Source: Setophaga petechia
Lineage: Eukaryota > Chordata > Aves > Passeriformes > Parulidae
Reading direction: 5' to 3'
Assembly (NCBI GenBank): GCA_024362935.1
Contig: JANCRA010000119.1
Coordinates: forward strand, 1,247,501-1,311,500
DNA length: 64,000 nucleotides
The position numbers and the translations under genes are program-made. The notes under the pieces were generated by a model. It saw nothing but the letters and a program-made list of their open reading frames with translations, ran no database searches and was not told where the DNA came from. Positions 11,251 through 22,968 of the stretch are shown here, one piece after another (within the stretch, counting starts at the first letter, position 1; every line of letters starts with the position of its first letter).

Positions 11251-11810
11251 TGTCCTAGGTTACAATATAAAAATGTCTTCTATTCCCATCCTCAAGAGCT
11301 GCTGAAACCAGGATGGACGTTGTTTATTTCCTTATCTCCTGTTAATGAGCCCATCAATGTCTCCCCTCATGACTCAGAGATAACTCTCTCTGGGAGCCAT
11401 TTCTGTTTATCGGGTAACCAAGGACCCCCTCATGACTCAGAACGATTTCAGCCCATTGTGAGATGGTTTGCCCAGGGAGGAGGAGCTAAGCATCCCCACC
11501 TGGATATGATCTGGGCTTTGGGACACAGCAGTCAGTCTTTACACTGGATTCCCAGAGAAACAGCTGTCCTTACCCACTGGTTTCCAGAGGACAAGGGCTA
11601 CCAGATGGTTTCTATAGGATCACCACTTCAACAAGACCATTTCACCTGGACTGCTGTCACTCCCCTAACTAGCAGGGTGGCAGGTTGTATTTTGACGCTG
11701 TCACTGGCTTTTCTTTTGCATTATTGCATGTATATGGTTTTATCCCTTTTCCTGATAAACTGTGCTTCTTACTTGGAATCTCTTACTGGTTTTGCTTTGA
11801 AACCAGAACA
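11251..11810 (+). mobile_element. Solo LTR, LTR-B type
   Basis: The 560-bp LTR begins TGTCCTAGGTTAC and ends AAACCAGAACA. Flanks CAGTG (11246-11250) and CAGAG (11811-11815) form a 5-bp duplication with one change. Three other copies of the host repeat (60330-60334, 46180-46184, 35234-35238) lack the insert. It is related to the LTR at 28814-29437: both share CATTGTGAGATG, GGATATGATCTG/GGATATAATCTG and CTGGATTCCCAGAG. It is therefore a product of an ERVL-type element. Confidence 0.85.
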
Positions 11811-12049
11811 CAGAGGCATCTCCTGGCAAGGGCAGTGCTGCAGAGAGACAGCTCTGGCCAGGAGCAGCTCCTATGCACAGCCCAGCAGGGCTGGGGCACT
11901 GCCAGGGCCCCTCAGGGACACCAGCAGGGTACAGGCAGAGCTCACAGGGGCTCAACACTGGCAGGGGCTGTGGCATGGCCCAGAGGGGGCTGTGTCACAG
12001 TGGCACCTCTGTGGCTGTGTCACAGAAGCACAGAACAGCTGTGATGTCA

Positions 12050-12740
12050 GCAAGGGCCTGTGTGACAGCACAGAGTGGGCTATGTGAGGTCATTGAGCAG
12101 CTAAAGCATCATAGAGGGCTCTGTGTGACATCACAGAGGAGACTCTGACACCATGGCATGGCTGTATGACATCAAAGAGCAGGCTGGGAGGTTAAAGTGT
12201 GTGCTGTGACATTACAGAGTGGCAGTATGACATCACAGAGAGGATTATGTGACATCACTGATGGAGTTGTGACATCACAGAGGTGGCTATGACATCATAG
12301 AGTAGGCTGTGAGGCCTTACAGCAGACTCTACCATCATGGAGGGTGCCTCTGGGACATCAGAGAGTGGGTTGTGACATCACTGGCTGTCTGAGTAAGATC
12401 ACAGGACAGGCACTAACATCTTAGAACAGACTGTGACATCACGGCGTGACTTTGTGACACCACAGTGTCTTCTGTGATGTCACAGGGCAGCTGTATGTCA
12501 TCACAGCGTGATATCCCAGCATTGGCTCAGGAACATTACAGGAAGCTGTGTGACAGCAAAGGTGGCTGTGTGACATCATAGGGGACTGTGTGACATCACT
12601 AGGGAACTTTGTGACATCCCAGTGTGGGCAGTGACATCAAGGGTGGCTGTGTGATGCCACGGAAGGCTGTGTGACATAACAGGTACAATGTGACATCACA
12701 GGAGCTGTGTGACATCCCAGAGGCGGTGTGAGGTTACTGG
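12050..12740 (+). repeat. Array of TGACATCA-type motifs
   Basis: Degenerate units of roughly 20-30 bp repeat GTGTGACATCACAGAG with variations (TGACATCA, TGATGTCA, TGACATAA). The inverted copy is at 59400-60080 and a third array at 53150-53410. No gene is present. The core is one base away from the cAMP-response element TGACGTCA; binding is not shown. Confidence 0.75.
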
Positions 12741-14089
12741 GGAGGTCACTCTGCCCCGGCCCCCCTCACAGCTCCCCCCAGAGCAGTCCAACCCTGCTCG
12801 TGCACAGCGGGGTCCCCTGTCCCCCCCGGGTCCCCCTGCCCCCGGCCCCGCAGCCTCCCCCAGAGGATGTTCCATGAGATCGACGCCAGAACCTGACACG
12901 GGGACGGGGGGTTGGCACAGGGGGACAGGGACCCCCCGGCAGCGTCCCCGTGTCCCCCAGGGCCAGAGCCTGGGCCAGGGCTCCTTCACCTTGTTACCAA
13001 CGAGGGCTTGAGAGCGCTCAAAAAATCTCCAGCAAGGGATCAGCAAAAACCAGATTTAATATTAAGGGACAGCAGCACAAAGTTCCTTGGCAAGAGTCAC
13101 TCTGCTCCTGACTGGACACTTCAGGCACACCAGGGAAACAAAGCAACAACAAAACCAAACAGAATCCAGGCAGTCAAACCAGAAATGAACCAAAACCAGG
13201 CCTTGACTGATACCTTAGACTTCAGCATTTAGCAAAAGAACAGCACTTGACAGTATTTAACCTTACTTATAACCTATGATTTATGATTTCACAGTCAAAT
13301 AACACTAAACAATATTCAACTTAGCTACTAACTTATATTAAACTTCACTACTTAGCAAAAGACCAACTCCTAGCAGCACTTAGCTTACAGCTTGTGACTT
13401 AACCTTGCTTACAGGCCTGACTGGCTCAGTTATCCAAGGCACTCAAGCCCCTCAGAGAGCAGCATTTCTGCCACATTTCCCCAGCACGGGCACTCCTGTG
13501 TGCACACAGACACCAAGAGTCAGTGCAAGACACCTGTGAGAAATTCCCCTGAGGGCAGGGAATGCTCACTGCTGATGCTTTGGCATCACCCCAGCGGGTG
13601 AACGGTTGAGCCTGGAGGAGTGGGGGGATCGGCTCAGGCTCCGTTGTTGTTGGGGATCCCTGAGTGCAGCAAACGGGAGAGTTCCCGGCTGGGAGAGGCC
13701 CCACTCAGAGGGAGTGGCTGGCCCAGGAGAGCTCCAAGGGCTCCTTTTGGAGCGCTGTGTGCAGGGCCCCAAGAGAGGGGCTTCAGTCCCAGCAATGGTT
13801 CATCCTGGCCGCACTTGGCACCAGCAGCTTTCTTTGGCAGGATGAGAACAGGGATGTTGTGCCACGGAGGGAACAGAAACAGCTGCCAGGGCTGCTGCTA
13901 AAGGCACCAGGAGCTGGTTTGGCAGCAGCAGTGCCTGGAGCAGACAGTGTTTGTGATGAGCTGCAGAGGAGCTGAGTGCAGGGGCTGTTGGCCAAGGTCG
14001 AGGCCCAAGGAGCATTTCTCAGCTGGCAGGGCGGCCTGAGAAGGGGAGGGGGGAATGCACCAGCACAGGGCCCAGGGAACCAAGGGACC
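12741..14089. other. Region without recognised gene
   Basis: From about 12830 the mirrored arm has no equivalent, so this is an insertion here or a loss there. The part 13040-13420 is AT-rich with simple composition. Open frames at 13566-14136 overlap on both strands and show no domain. Confidence 0.45.
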
Positions 14090-14560
14090 ATTGTGACACT
14101 GTGGGGCACCATGGAACCAAAACACTCTTGTGGCACCTCAGGGCCTCATAAAACCAAGGGAACACAGAAGAGGTCTGGCTGGTTTGGCCTCCCGTGGGCC
14201 ACCTGACTGGTCCAGCTGACCTTGGCATGTTGAGAGTCTCTTCTCATCTGCTGCTGAAACACTGGGGCTCCGTGCTTTCCTTCCTATGGAAAAGAACTGT
14301 CCTTCTCCTCCAGGCACCCATGGCTAGAACTGAGATTTCTCCACCAAATTTCCTTATATCCAGGCATTGCTCCCATAACAATATTGCCAGGACAAGACTG
14401 TCTGGCAGTGGTTTCCCAAGGGTCACCTCTCGTCTGTCCCCAAAACCCTGGCGAAGGCTCCATGCTTTCCTTCCCATGGAAAGGAACTGTCCTTCTCAGC
14501 CAGGTGCCCATGGAACCCAAATTTGGGCTCCACTTCCAACATTGCCTATTGTGACAAACT
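14090..14560 (+). repeat. Short minisatellite piece and 180-bp repeat units
   Basis: At 14090-14170 are two to three units of the ATTGTGACACTGTGG...CATGGAACCAA minisatellite. From about 14200 two units follow of the longer repeat that carries GTGCTTTCCTTCCTATGGAA and AACTGTCCTTCTC. They match the array at 49160-50000 and, inverted, 57960-58200. This is the inner end of arm A. Confidence 0.65.
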
Positions 14561-14889
14561 GGAGGAGATTGTTGGCTCAAAATATTTTGTGTTGGGGGAA
14601 GAAGGGGCAGGTTCAGCCTTACCCTGCCCTGTGAGCCCAGCACTGCCCTGCCCTGGAGCCCCAATTCCCCCAGAGCCTCCATCCCAGCCCAGCAGTGTCT
14701 GCCAGTCCCTGGCACAGCACAGGCAATGGTCCACAGCCACCTCTGCAGCCCCAGCCCAGCTCCTGAGGGACCAAATGAGCCCAAGCCCCACCTGGGGGAA
14801 GGGCCCAGGAAGACCAAGGGGTATTGAAGGCTGACCACAAGGCAAGCACACATCTTGACCCAACCTCCTCTTGGAATTTCCATCTGAAC

Positions 14890-17345
14890 AACACTGGAAT
14901 CCAGGTGTGGGTGCTTCTCTGTATCTTATTTGTCTTTCTCTCTTTCTCTGTCTCCTTCATCTATTTCTGTCTCCTTGCAAATTTTGATTAACTTAAAATT
15001 GAATGAGCTTAGAGTTTCTGAAGTTGAGTGGGCCAAGAAGTGTTTTTTGTTGATTGACTGTCATTTTAAACCATTTGCCAACGAATCTCTGATTTTTTAA
15101 AGTTCCTAAAAGTAAAGTTCCTAAAGTAAAAGGCTCTTTGGTTGTTTTGAGCTCCTGAGAATCTCTTGTAGGCATTTCTCCAGTACATCCAACTCAGAGA
15201 ACACAAACAATTGTAATTCCTGTAAAATGAATTGTTGAGAGAATTGTTTGGGGAATGGGAGTCAAGGCTTGTCTGTCCTTCTTGGCACAGCCCAGGCAGG
15301 GCTTTCCCAGCCACATCCCACACTCCATTGCCCAGCTGGAGCCGCTGGTGCCTCTGAGTTGTGCTGCCCCAGCCTCAGGGTCGCTCTCCTTGTCTGCCCA
15401 TTCCCCCACGATCTCTGGGCAGGGATGGCTCAGTGGGGGCTGCTGACATCCTCAGCAACTTGCAGAGGCTGCTGCTGAATTTTACTGCTGCAGAGGCTTG
15501 AACTGTATTCAAACTGAATAGATCATATTTTAAAAGACAGTGAGAAAACATTTTTTAGGCACTGCTTAGGTTTTTCTTCCTGATAATACATGGATATATG
15601 CAATCTCCAATTGGCACTGAATCCAAGTACCTCCTCATGCAGTTTGAATGGATATGAAAATCATGACCCTTCATGGCTGACAATCAATCAGTCTCTGTCC
15701 CTACCCCAACCCCACCATTTCCCCCATCCAAGCCCTGGCACTCAGAGCAGCCTTGTGCAAATCTGAGCTCCCTCCAGCCCAGGCTGCACCTGCAGCTTTC
15801 AGCTCCTTGGCTGCAACTCCCACCTGCTTTCCTTGGAGAAGGAGCTGCCCGAGACACAGAGGGATGTTCATTTCTTGTCAGCCAGCAAAGCCAAGGGAAG
15901 GCACAGCTCCATCAAATGCAAAAGTCATTCTTCCCCTTGGCTCTGCCCTGTCCCTGATCCCCATAGCCTGTCCTGTTTCCTTCATCCCTCCAGTGCCAGG
16001 GACTTTCTGGGACAAGAGAGCTCTGCTCTGCCTATGGAGGGAGGTGCAAGTGCAGCCACTGGAGTGGGAGCCACAACTCATCAAGTTCGTGTCCTTTGAG
16101 GGACCAGGAACTGCTGAGACTCAGAGGCACAGAAATGTTTTTCTTCTTGGCCAACATAAAAAATGTGAAAATGATAAAATTTAATAGACATCCAAACCTT
16201 TAGCTCCTTTGACATCTCAGCAGCATCTGACATGTCCACCATCCACATGGCATTGCCATTCAGGAAGGATTTTAGACAAAGGCATAAGAAGAGGTGATAT
16301 GAAAGATAAAAATACACCTAAGATGCTGGGTAAGGAGATATTTAAACTTCTGAAAGCTCAAAGCAAGAAGGAATTCAAGGGAGACACGTTGGAATGACCA
16401 GTGAACAGCTGCCAGAGGAAATCTGGGAGAAATGGGAAGGACATAGATGCAGCTGCTCTAAATGAAGAGATGTCTGTGGACATGGCCATTTAACCAGAAG
16501 AGCTGGAAACACCTGAAGGAAGAAGGGAATTAAATATTAGACTGAATGTTGGAGGCACAGGTAGAGGGGAAGATCGGTATTTCTTCTCCTGCCATCAGTA
16601 GAAGAAAACAGTAGATCCAAGAAATTCCTGTTCCTGGTGGGAAAACTTGGCCATTTCTTCAAAGTATTTAAGTGACCCTGATAATAAAGATTTGCTTCTA
16701 TATGATGAAACTAACAGGTATTAAAACCTGTGCCCCTTTCCAGGCAGACATCAGTTGTGTGCCCATGAACAGGCAGTTCTCCTTGTAGGGTCCCAGTAGC
16801 CTGAGGTGCCGAGCTGGGATTGGCATCTCTCAGAGAGGAGCTGAGGGAGAGCAGAGCACCTTGCAAGCTGATGAGTCTGCTGGAATTCCATCCCTTCCCA
16901 TCCTGCAGCATCCCTGTATTTCCCTCCTGCAGCCTTGGTCTCCAGCACAGCCATGGAGGCTCTTTGGGCTCTGGAGTGTTCCTGCATCCACCAAGGGCAG
17001 CTGAGCTCTGCCTTTGGCACAGTCAGGCGTGGCCAGCGCAGGCCATGCTCAGCAATTGCTTGTGTGTGCCTGGCCTTGCTGTCAGCCCCGGCAGCAGCTG
17101 CGTGGCCTCTCTGTGGCCCTGTGCTGGCCCAGCCATGGTGGCCCAGCCCCTGTGCAGGCCCAGCCCAGACCAGGAGCATTGCGGCTGGGAACGGCCCCTG
17201 TGCCGTGGTGCCCACAGCAGCCTTGGGGCTCTGTGCCCCATAGCCTCCCTGCTGGGCAGCCTCTGCCAGCTCCTGCAGAGCCTGTGGCACCTGTGGGGCT
17301 GCACAGACAGCCCTGCCCGGGCTCTGCTGTCGGAATCAACGGGAG
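14890..17345 (+). repeat. Low-copy repeat family B, copy 1
   Basis: The inverted copy lies at 41970-46110 and a partial direct copy at 50771-52600. Anchors: 15248-15480 with 45429-45770; 15673-16100 with 43600-44150; 16751-17340 with 42200-42960. Open frames of up to 180 codons recur in the copies but with indels and no domain, so I do not call genes. The site corresponding to the env-LTR insert of copy 2 is empty here near 15579-15605. Confidence 0.75.
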
Positions 17346-18249
17346 TGCTGTTGCCCTTTTAAGGGGACTTATAGTGTGACCCGATGATAGTGGGGGCCCT
17401 TAAAGTGGTGATGGTAGAGAGAACCCCAAAAAGGACCCTGGGAGGCAAAACATCCCCTACAGGGGCTTGGAGTGGGGGCTCCATAAAAATGCCACTTAAA
17501 GCTGTCATGATCCCCCCTTGAAAGGTGCTTGTGTGGCTGCGGCCCCTCAAACACCCTAAAATGGGAAGGGAAAAAAACCCTTGAAATGGAAGGATCCCCC
17601 CAAAAAAACCCTAAAAAGAGAAAACCTCCACTTCAAAGGGACCTGAAGACCCTTCAAGGGCCTCGAGGAGGGACAAGATACCCTCCTCTGCTGGGGCCTC
17701 TCCCAGCCAGGAACTCTCCAGTTCGCTGCCCTCGGGGCAGCCCCTGAGTCTATCCAAACACAGGAACTTTGCCATGTTGAGCCCAGATCCAGAGCCCTGA
17801 CTCCTGCACAGGGGCACAGGAAATCCCTTGCTCGCTGCTGTGCATTGTCCCTGCTGAGGCTCAGACACTGGCAGGGCACATTCCCTGCCTGCAGGATTCG
17901 TGCCCGACCCAAGCACTGCACTTCAGGCTTCAGCATTGCTCTCCAACAAAACCAGGGCAAGGCAAACTGTGTGTAGCTCATAGTATTTTACAGTGGCTAA
18001 AACTCGCTAAGTCATCCATCTGAGAGGTGAGATGCATTTGGAATTCATGGCATGGAGAAGCAGTGCAACATGGAAAAGGGGAGCATAGAAATAAATAGAG
18101 GAAAACGTCTCGGATCATTCCTTTCCATTTTCATTTCACTTCTGGAAAGCTGTTTCACTTCTCCAGGAATCTTCTCCCCAGTCCTGTCTGCCCTTTTCAA
18201 GAACCTTTCCTGGAGAACGAGGTGCAGCTTCTGTCACAAGATGTACCCC
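17346..18249. other. Region without recognised gene
   Basis: This stretch has runs of A and C (17560-17640) and a GC-rich part that resembles 13660-13760 inverted. No frame carries a known domain. Confidence 0.4.
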
Positions 18250-18885
18250 TGTCCTGGGTTGACTATATGATGCTTTTATCCCCAATCATCTCGTTCCGTT
18301 TATGCTGAATAATAAGTTTTGCACCTTTAAGCCTTGTTCCAGAGAGTGAAAAGGGGAGAAAAGAAGCTGCAGTTTGTCATCAGACACTGAACTCACTCCT
18401 CCACATTCCTGCTCCTAAACTGTGTTGTCTGCGGACAGACAGACAGCGGGACAGAGCCCTTTTTTGGCTTTAGTTGGTTTTAGCTAGGTGAAGCAAAGAA
18501 ATTCCCTAGACTGTGGGTTTTCTTCTCTTTTCTTTGGACCTCTTGAAACCTGCTCTAGACTGAACACCCAGCAGAGCACCAGCAGCTGCACCTTTGGCCA
18601 CCGGGCCGGGCCTGGCCTGTGATATTTCCGGCACCGGAGGGACTGATCAGAGACTGAGTGAGTTAGCTGCAACCCGGGGATGGGATTTTCTCAGTTTGTC
18701 ATCTCTTTTAGAGCAACAAGGAGTTTTATTACTTAATATTGTTTAGGTTTTATTGTTTAATAAACATTTTTTTTCCACCTTTCTCCAAAGAAGTATTTTC
18801 TTCCAGAGTGGTTGGGGGAGAGGCCGATTGAATTTGCTTTCCTACTGGAAAAATTTTCCTCCCAAATTTGCTCCAAACCAGAACA
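18250..18885 (+). repeat. 5' LTR of the first ERVL in tandem
   Basis: The 636-bp LTR-A copy begins TGTCCTGGGTTGAC and ends CAAACCAGAACA. It has the TTTATTGTTTAATAAACA region near 18748-18767. It is more diverged than the LTR at 22299. Confidence 0.82.
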
Positions 18886-18896
18886 TATACATCTAT

Positions 18897-18914
18897 TGGT
18901 GCCCAACACGTGCC
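18897..18914 (+). other. Primer binding site, lysine-tRNA type, decayed
   Basis: TGGTGCCCAACACGTGCC lies 11 nt after the LTR end. The first half matches the lysine-type site; the second half is mutated. Confidence 0.55.
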
Positions 18915-19271
18915 TCAAGAAGGTGGAAAAAAGCTGTATTGATTGTGTGTTGGTTGTGCTCGCTCTCTAGTGAGTTAAAGCAGCCAGTAGCTATGCTGCT
19001 TGAATTCTTAATGTCTCTTGGGGTGAAGGCCTCCATGTGGTTCTGGTCTCTAGACCTTTTTGAGATGTCAATACCTTTCTGGTCACTAGGATTATTGTCC
19101 ATAACACGTAATTTTTACAGTAGAACAGCACGGATGGGAATAGCTGTTCTGCTGGCCTTGGTGATAATGATTTATAAAGCGTTTACAAAGATACTGGCGT
19201 CTGTTTACGATATTTATGGTTTATGGTTTCTTCGTCCTACCCTGCATCCCACTTCCAGTAGTATGTTTTGA
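18915..19271 (+). pseudogene. ERVL leader frame with hydrophobic segments
   Basis: The frame is open across the primer site (in fact from 18753 in the LTR). It encodes SLGVKASMWFWSLDLFEMSI followed by the hydrophobic GIAVLLALVIMIYKAF, and stops at 19271. The two sister proviruses have the same frame. Its conservation suggests it was translated as a leader or N-terminal part of Gag; no named domain is recognised. Confidence 0.5.
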
Positions 19272-19398
19272 GAATTTATTAGTAATTGCACCCAGTTTTT
19301 CAGAGGAGGAGTCGAGAATAAGGCTTTCCAGCCTTTCCTTTCCTTCTTCTCCTTTGAATCTGTTATGTTACTTTTTCAGAATGTTCAATTTCCCTTGA

Positions 19399-20286
19399 AT
19401 GTTAAAGAGACCATCTTTCTGGTATTTAATCTGGTATTTAAGCTTCCGGTATATGGTCTGCAGCTTCTCTAGAGCGAGGGCTGAGATATCCAGAGGAGCT
19501 GGTGAGACCCCTGACCCAGAAGCAGATGCAGGTGTGAAAAATCCTGAGTGGTGTGGAAAATGGGAAAATATAGGCCAAACCCTGAAGGAATTTTCTGATC
19601 CTGTAGACTGGGATTATCCACGGGAGCAAATTCAGAACCCAGCTGAGGTGAAGAAATACCTAAAAGAGAAGTGCCATGACGATACTAAGGAGAAAAGGCT
19701 CATTGCAATAAGCTGGCCCCTGGCCTATGCTTATTGCACTCTGTTAGATACTGTAGGGTGGCAGACAGAGGCAGGGGGGCAGGGAGATAAATCAGCAGCT
19801 ACCACAGTCACCCCACGCTCGAAGCCAGCAGCCAAACCAGATAGTGAGCCTAAGCCACTGGCAGTTGCTGCAGGAAAAAAGCACACAAGCAAAACCAATC
19901 AACCTGTGACTGACGATGATGATCCAAGGGAAAGACCCTCAACACCAGCTGATACAAAAGAAAAAGTTAATGCAACTGACACAGCATCAGAAGCCAATAT
20001 TGAGTCTTATTCCCTAAAAGACCTTCGTAGCCTACAGAAAGATTACACCCGACGACCTTATGAATCCATAATTAGTTGGTTAGTCCATCTCTGGGATGCT
20101 GCAGGCGAGGCTACAATTCTGGATGGCACTGAAGTGAAGCCTTTAAGATCCCTGTCACAAGATGCTGTCATTGACCAAGAAATGATGAGAGGGGCTAACC
20201 CTCACAGCCTCTGGGCACGGGTCCTAGGCAGTGTAGCACAAAGATACCTGTGCTCAGACCACCTCTATATGCACAAAACCCAGTAA
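19399..20286 (+). CDS. gag: gag, open fragment of 295 codons
   Basis: This is the Gag body of an ERVL-type retrovirus, the structural polyprotein. The segment AEISRGAGETPDPEADAGV lies near residue 30, NPAEVKKYLKEKCHDDTKEK near 80-100, and a proline/lysine linker near 135-200. The capsid-like SLKDLRSLQKDYTRRPYES follows, with WDAAGEATILDG near 240. The frame ends at a TAA (20284-20286) where the neighbour continues (CAGTGGAAGACC there, CAGTAAAAAACC here), so the C-terminal third is lost to a G-to-A stop. It starts downstream of the hydrophobic leader. It is unlikely to be functional. Confidence 0.75.
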   Translation: MLKRPSFWYLIWYLSFRYMVCSFSRARAEISRGAGETPDPEADAGVKNPEWCGKWENIGQTLKEFSDPVDWDYPREQIQNPAEVKKYLKEKCHDDTKEKRLIAISWPLAYAYCTLLDTVGWQTEAGGQGDKSAATTVTPRSKPAAKPDSEPKPLAVAAGKKHTSKTNQPVTDDDDPRERPSTPADTKEKVNATDTASEANIESYSLKDLRSLQKDYTRRPYESIISWLVHLWDAAGEATILDGTEVKPLRSLSQDAVIDQEMMRGANPHSLWARVLGSVAQRYLCSDHLYMHKTQ

Positions 20287-22298
20287 AAAACCATAGAACA
20301 AGAAATTCACTGCTTGAAGAAAATAGCAGTAGCCGAGATTGTCTTCTCAGATAATGTAAACACTGTAAATCCAGACTTAGTACCATGCACATCTGTGATG
20401 TGGAGAAAACTTGTGCGACTTGGACCACATGAATATTCTTCTACTAATACTGAAGAAAGATGATGGTGAAGAGACTGTGCTTGATATAGCAAAGAAGCTC
20501 CAAGCATACTGTACACAGCCCAACACATGCCAGAATCGCAGTGGTAGAAACATGTCTGCAAAAATTAGAAAACAAGATAGAAGAGAGTCACAAGAAAGTG
20601 AAGAAAGAGATTAAAGAAAGCTTTCTTCAAATCTCAGCAGTACAGATCAGAAGTTCTAGTATCCAAAGCAAACATTCCCCAGATAGCGAGAGAAAGTACA
20701 CCCCACGAGCTGAACTATGGTTCTTCCTGCGTGATTGTGGAGAAAACATAGAGAGATAACATAGAAAACCTACTGCTGCTCTGATACAACGAGTGTGTAA
20801 ACTGAAGACTCAGGGAAGAAGTTCCAAAAGAGAAACAGCTCCAGTAGCCAGTAACTGAACTGTCACATATAATGATAATGACAATATTTTTAATCCCCTT
20901 GAAGGACCCTCCAGAGCATATGCCCAGAGAAAGAAAGATAACCAGGCTCAGAGAGGCCCTGCCTCTATCCAAGTAGAAGCTAGAAAAAAACGTGTTTTTT
21001 TAGACTGTGTAGATTCGTTAGCCTAGCACATCAGAACCACAAGAATACAAAGCTTTAGCTGACGCTAGTGCGCAATGTACATTAATCCTATCGAGACATG
21101 TAGAGACAGAGTCTGTTTCTATTGCTGGTGTGACAGAGAGATCACAAGATTTTACTTTAGTAGAAGCTGAAGTAAGCCTGACTAGAAATGAGCAGAAGAA
21201 ACATCCTATTGTGACTAGCCCAAAAGCCCCATGCAGTTTAGGAATAGACTTCCTCCGAAGTAAGTATTTCAAAGACCCAAGGAGACTCAGATAAGCATTT
21301 AGAATAGCTGCTGTAAAGCAAGAGGGTGTCAAGCAGTTGAACAGCTTGCCTAGACTGTCAAAAAACCCATCTGCAGAAGGACTCCTGAAAGTAGAAGAGC
21401 AACGAGTGCCAATTGCCACCTCAACAGTGCGCCGTTGACAGTACCGAACAAATCGAGATGCTGTGATCCCCATCCACAAAATGATCCATAAACTGAAGAG
21501 CCAAAAAGTAATCATCAAGACCCACTCACCCTTCAACAGCCCCATTTAGCCTGTGCGTAAATCTGAAAGAGAATAGAGATTGACAGTAGACTAAATTGAA
21601 TAAAGTGACTCCACCACTGAGCGCTGCTGCGTTCGACATGCTAGAACTCCAGTACCAGCTTAAATCCAAAGCACTGAAGTAGTATGCCACCATTAACATT
21701 GCTAATGCATTTTTCTCCATTCCTCTGGCAGCAGAATGCAAGCCTCAGTTTGTCTTCACCTAAAAGAGCGTGCAGTATACCTGGAACCGACTGCCCCAGA
21801 AGTAGAAATACAGTCCTACCATCTGCCATAGACTAATCCAGGCTGCACTAGAAAAGAGTAAAGCTCCAGAACATCTGCAATATATTGATGACATCAGTAT
21901 GTGAAGGAAGACAGCAGTAGAAGTGTTCGAGAAAAGAAAAAAAACATCCAAATTCTCCTAAAAGCTGCTTTGCCATCAAGAAGAGCAAAGTCAAGAGACC
22001 TGCTCAAAAGATCCAGTTTCTAGGAGTGAAGTAGCAAGACAGACAGCATCAGATTCCAATCGATGTCATCAACAAGATCACAGCAATGTCTCCACCATCC
22101 AGCAAAAAAACCCCACAAGCTTTCCTAAGCGCCACAAGTTTTTAGAAGGTGCACATTCCTAAGTACAGTCAGATCGTGAGCCCTCTCTACCTGGTCACCC
22201 ATAAGAAGAACACTTTCCACTGGGGCCCTGAGCAGCAACAAGCCCTTACACAGATCCAGCAAAAGATTGCTCATGCAGTAGCCCTTAGCCCAGTCAGG
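20287..22298 (+). pseudogene. pol: gag end, protease and RT, G-to-A hypermutated
   Basis: Sequence matches 24940-26926 base for base over long runs but with many Trp codons turned to stops (TGG to TAG or TAA). The protease active-site DTGA is changed to DASA near 21062. The RT YIDD motif survives near 21880 but is followed by stops. In the compared block around 21529-21880 I count by eye about 29 G-to-A against two or three A-to-G changes. It encodes no protein. Confidence 0.85.
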
Positions 22299-22957
22299 TG
22301 TCCTGGGTTGGCTGTATAATGTTTTTATCCCCAGTCATCTTGTTCTGTTCATGCTGAATAGAAAGTTTTGCACCTTTAAGACTTATTGCAGAGAGTGAAG
22401 GGGGAGAGAAAAATGCAGTTTTTTTCCTCCAGACATTGCTCTCACTCTCCCACATTCCTCCTCCTGGACTGTTGTTGTCTGCAGACAGACGACGGACAGA
22501 GCGCTTCTTTTGCTTTTTAGTTAGTTTTCAGCTAGCTGAGGCAAAGAAGTTCCCTGGACTGTGGTTTTTTTCCCTTTTCTTTGGACCTCTTGAAACCTGC
22601 TCTGGACTGAACACCCAGGGGAGCACTGGCAGCTCACATTTCTGGCCCACTGGGCTGGGCCTGGCCTGCGACAATTCTAGCACCGTAGGGACTGATCAGA
22701 GACTGAGTAAGCTGCAACCCGGGGAGGGAGGGGGGGCGTTTCTCAGTTTGTCATCTCTTTTAGAGTGGCAAAGGGTCTCATTGTTTGATATTGTTTTAGT
22801 TTTATTGTCTAATAAACAGTTTTTTTCCACCTTTCTCCAAGGAGGTATTGTTTCTTTCCTCCCGGACCAGTTGAGGGCGGGAGGGGCCAATTGGATCTGT
22901 TTTTCCCACTGGACCTCCTTGGGGGATTCTTCCCCAAATTTACTCTAAACCTGGACA
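22299..22957 (+). repeat. 5' LTR (LTR-A) of the second ERVL
   Basis: The 659-bp LTR begins TGTCCTGGGTTGGCTG and ends AAACCTGGACA. It is close to the LTRs at 5186-5852 and 7956-8613. TTTATTGTCTAATAAACAG near 22801-22819 holds the AATAAA. Confidence 0.88.
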
Positions 22958-22968
22958 AATACATAAAT

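Larger units (their letters stand above)
3985..14420 (+). repeat. Left arm of the large inverted repeat (family A)
   Basis: Segments run in the same order, inverted, at 57960-64000. Anchors: 4126-5006 with 63126-63979; 8640-8940 with 62650-62940; 9265-10480 with 60760-61950; 11811-12740 with 59400-60320; 14190-14420 with 57960-58200. Identity by eye is near 98% around 9300-10400 and near 90% around 4700-5000. The arms differ by insertions and deletions, including the provirus at 5186-8613 and the LTR at 11251-11810 here and the LTR at 62354-62680 in the other arm. The stretch 12830-14090 has no counterpart there. Confidence 0.85.
18250..22298 (+). mobile_element. ERVL-type provirus, 3' truncated, pol hypermutated
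   Basis: The order is 5' LTR (18250-18885), primer site, leader frame, gag, then protease and reverse transcriptase remnants. It stops abruptly at 22298, where the 5' LTR of the next provirus begins. The break falls in the RT connection region, at the point matching about 26926 in the neighbour. From about 20285 the coding strand carries a dense excess of G-to-A changes relative to the neighbour. No 3' half is found in the window. Confidence 0.85.

Noticed and set aside
12050..12740. CRISPR-like array
   Set aside because: Units are degenerate and head to tail without unique spacers, and the DNA is from a eukaryote.
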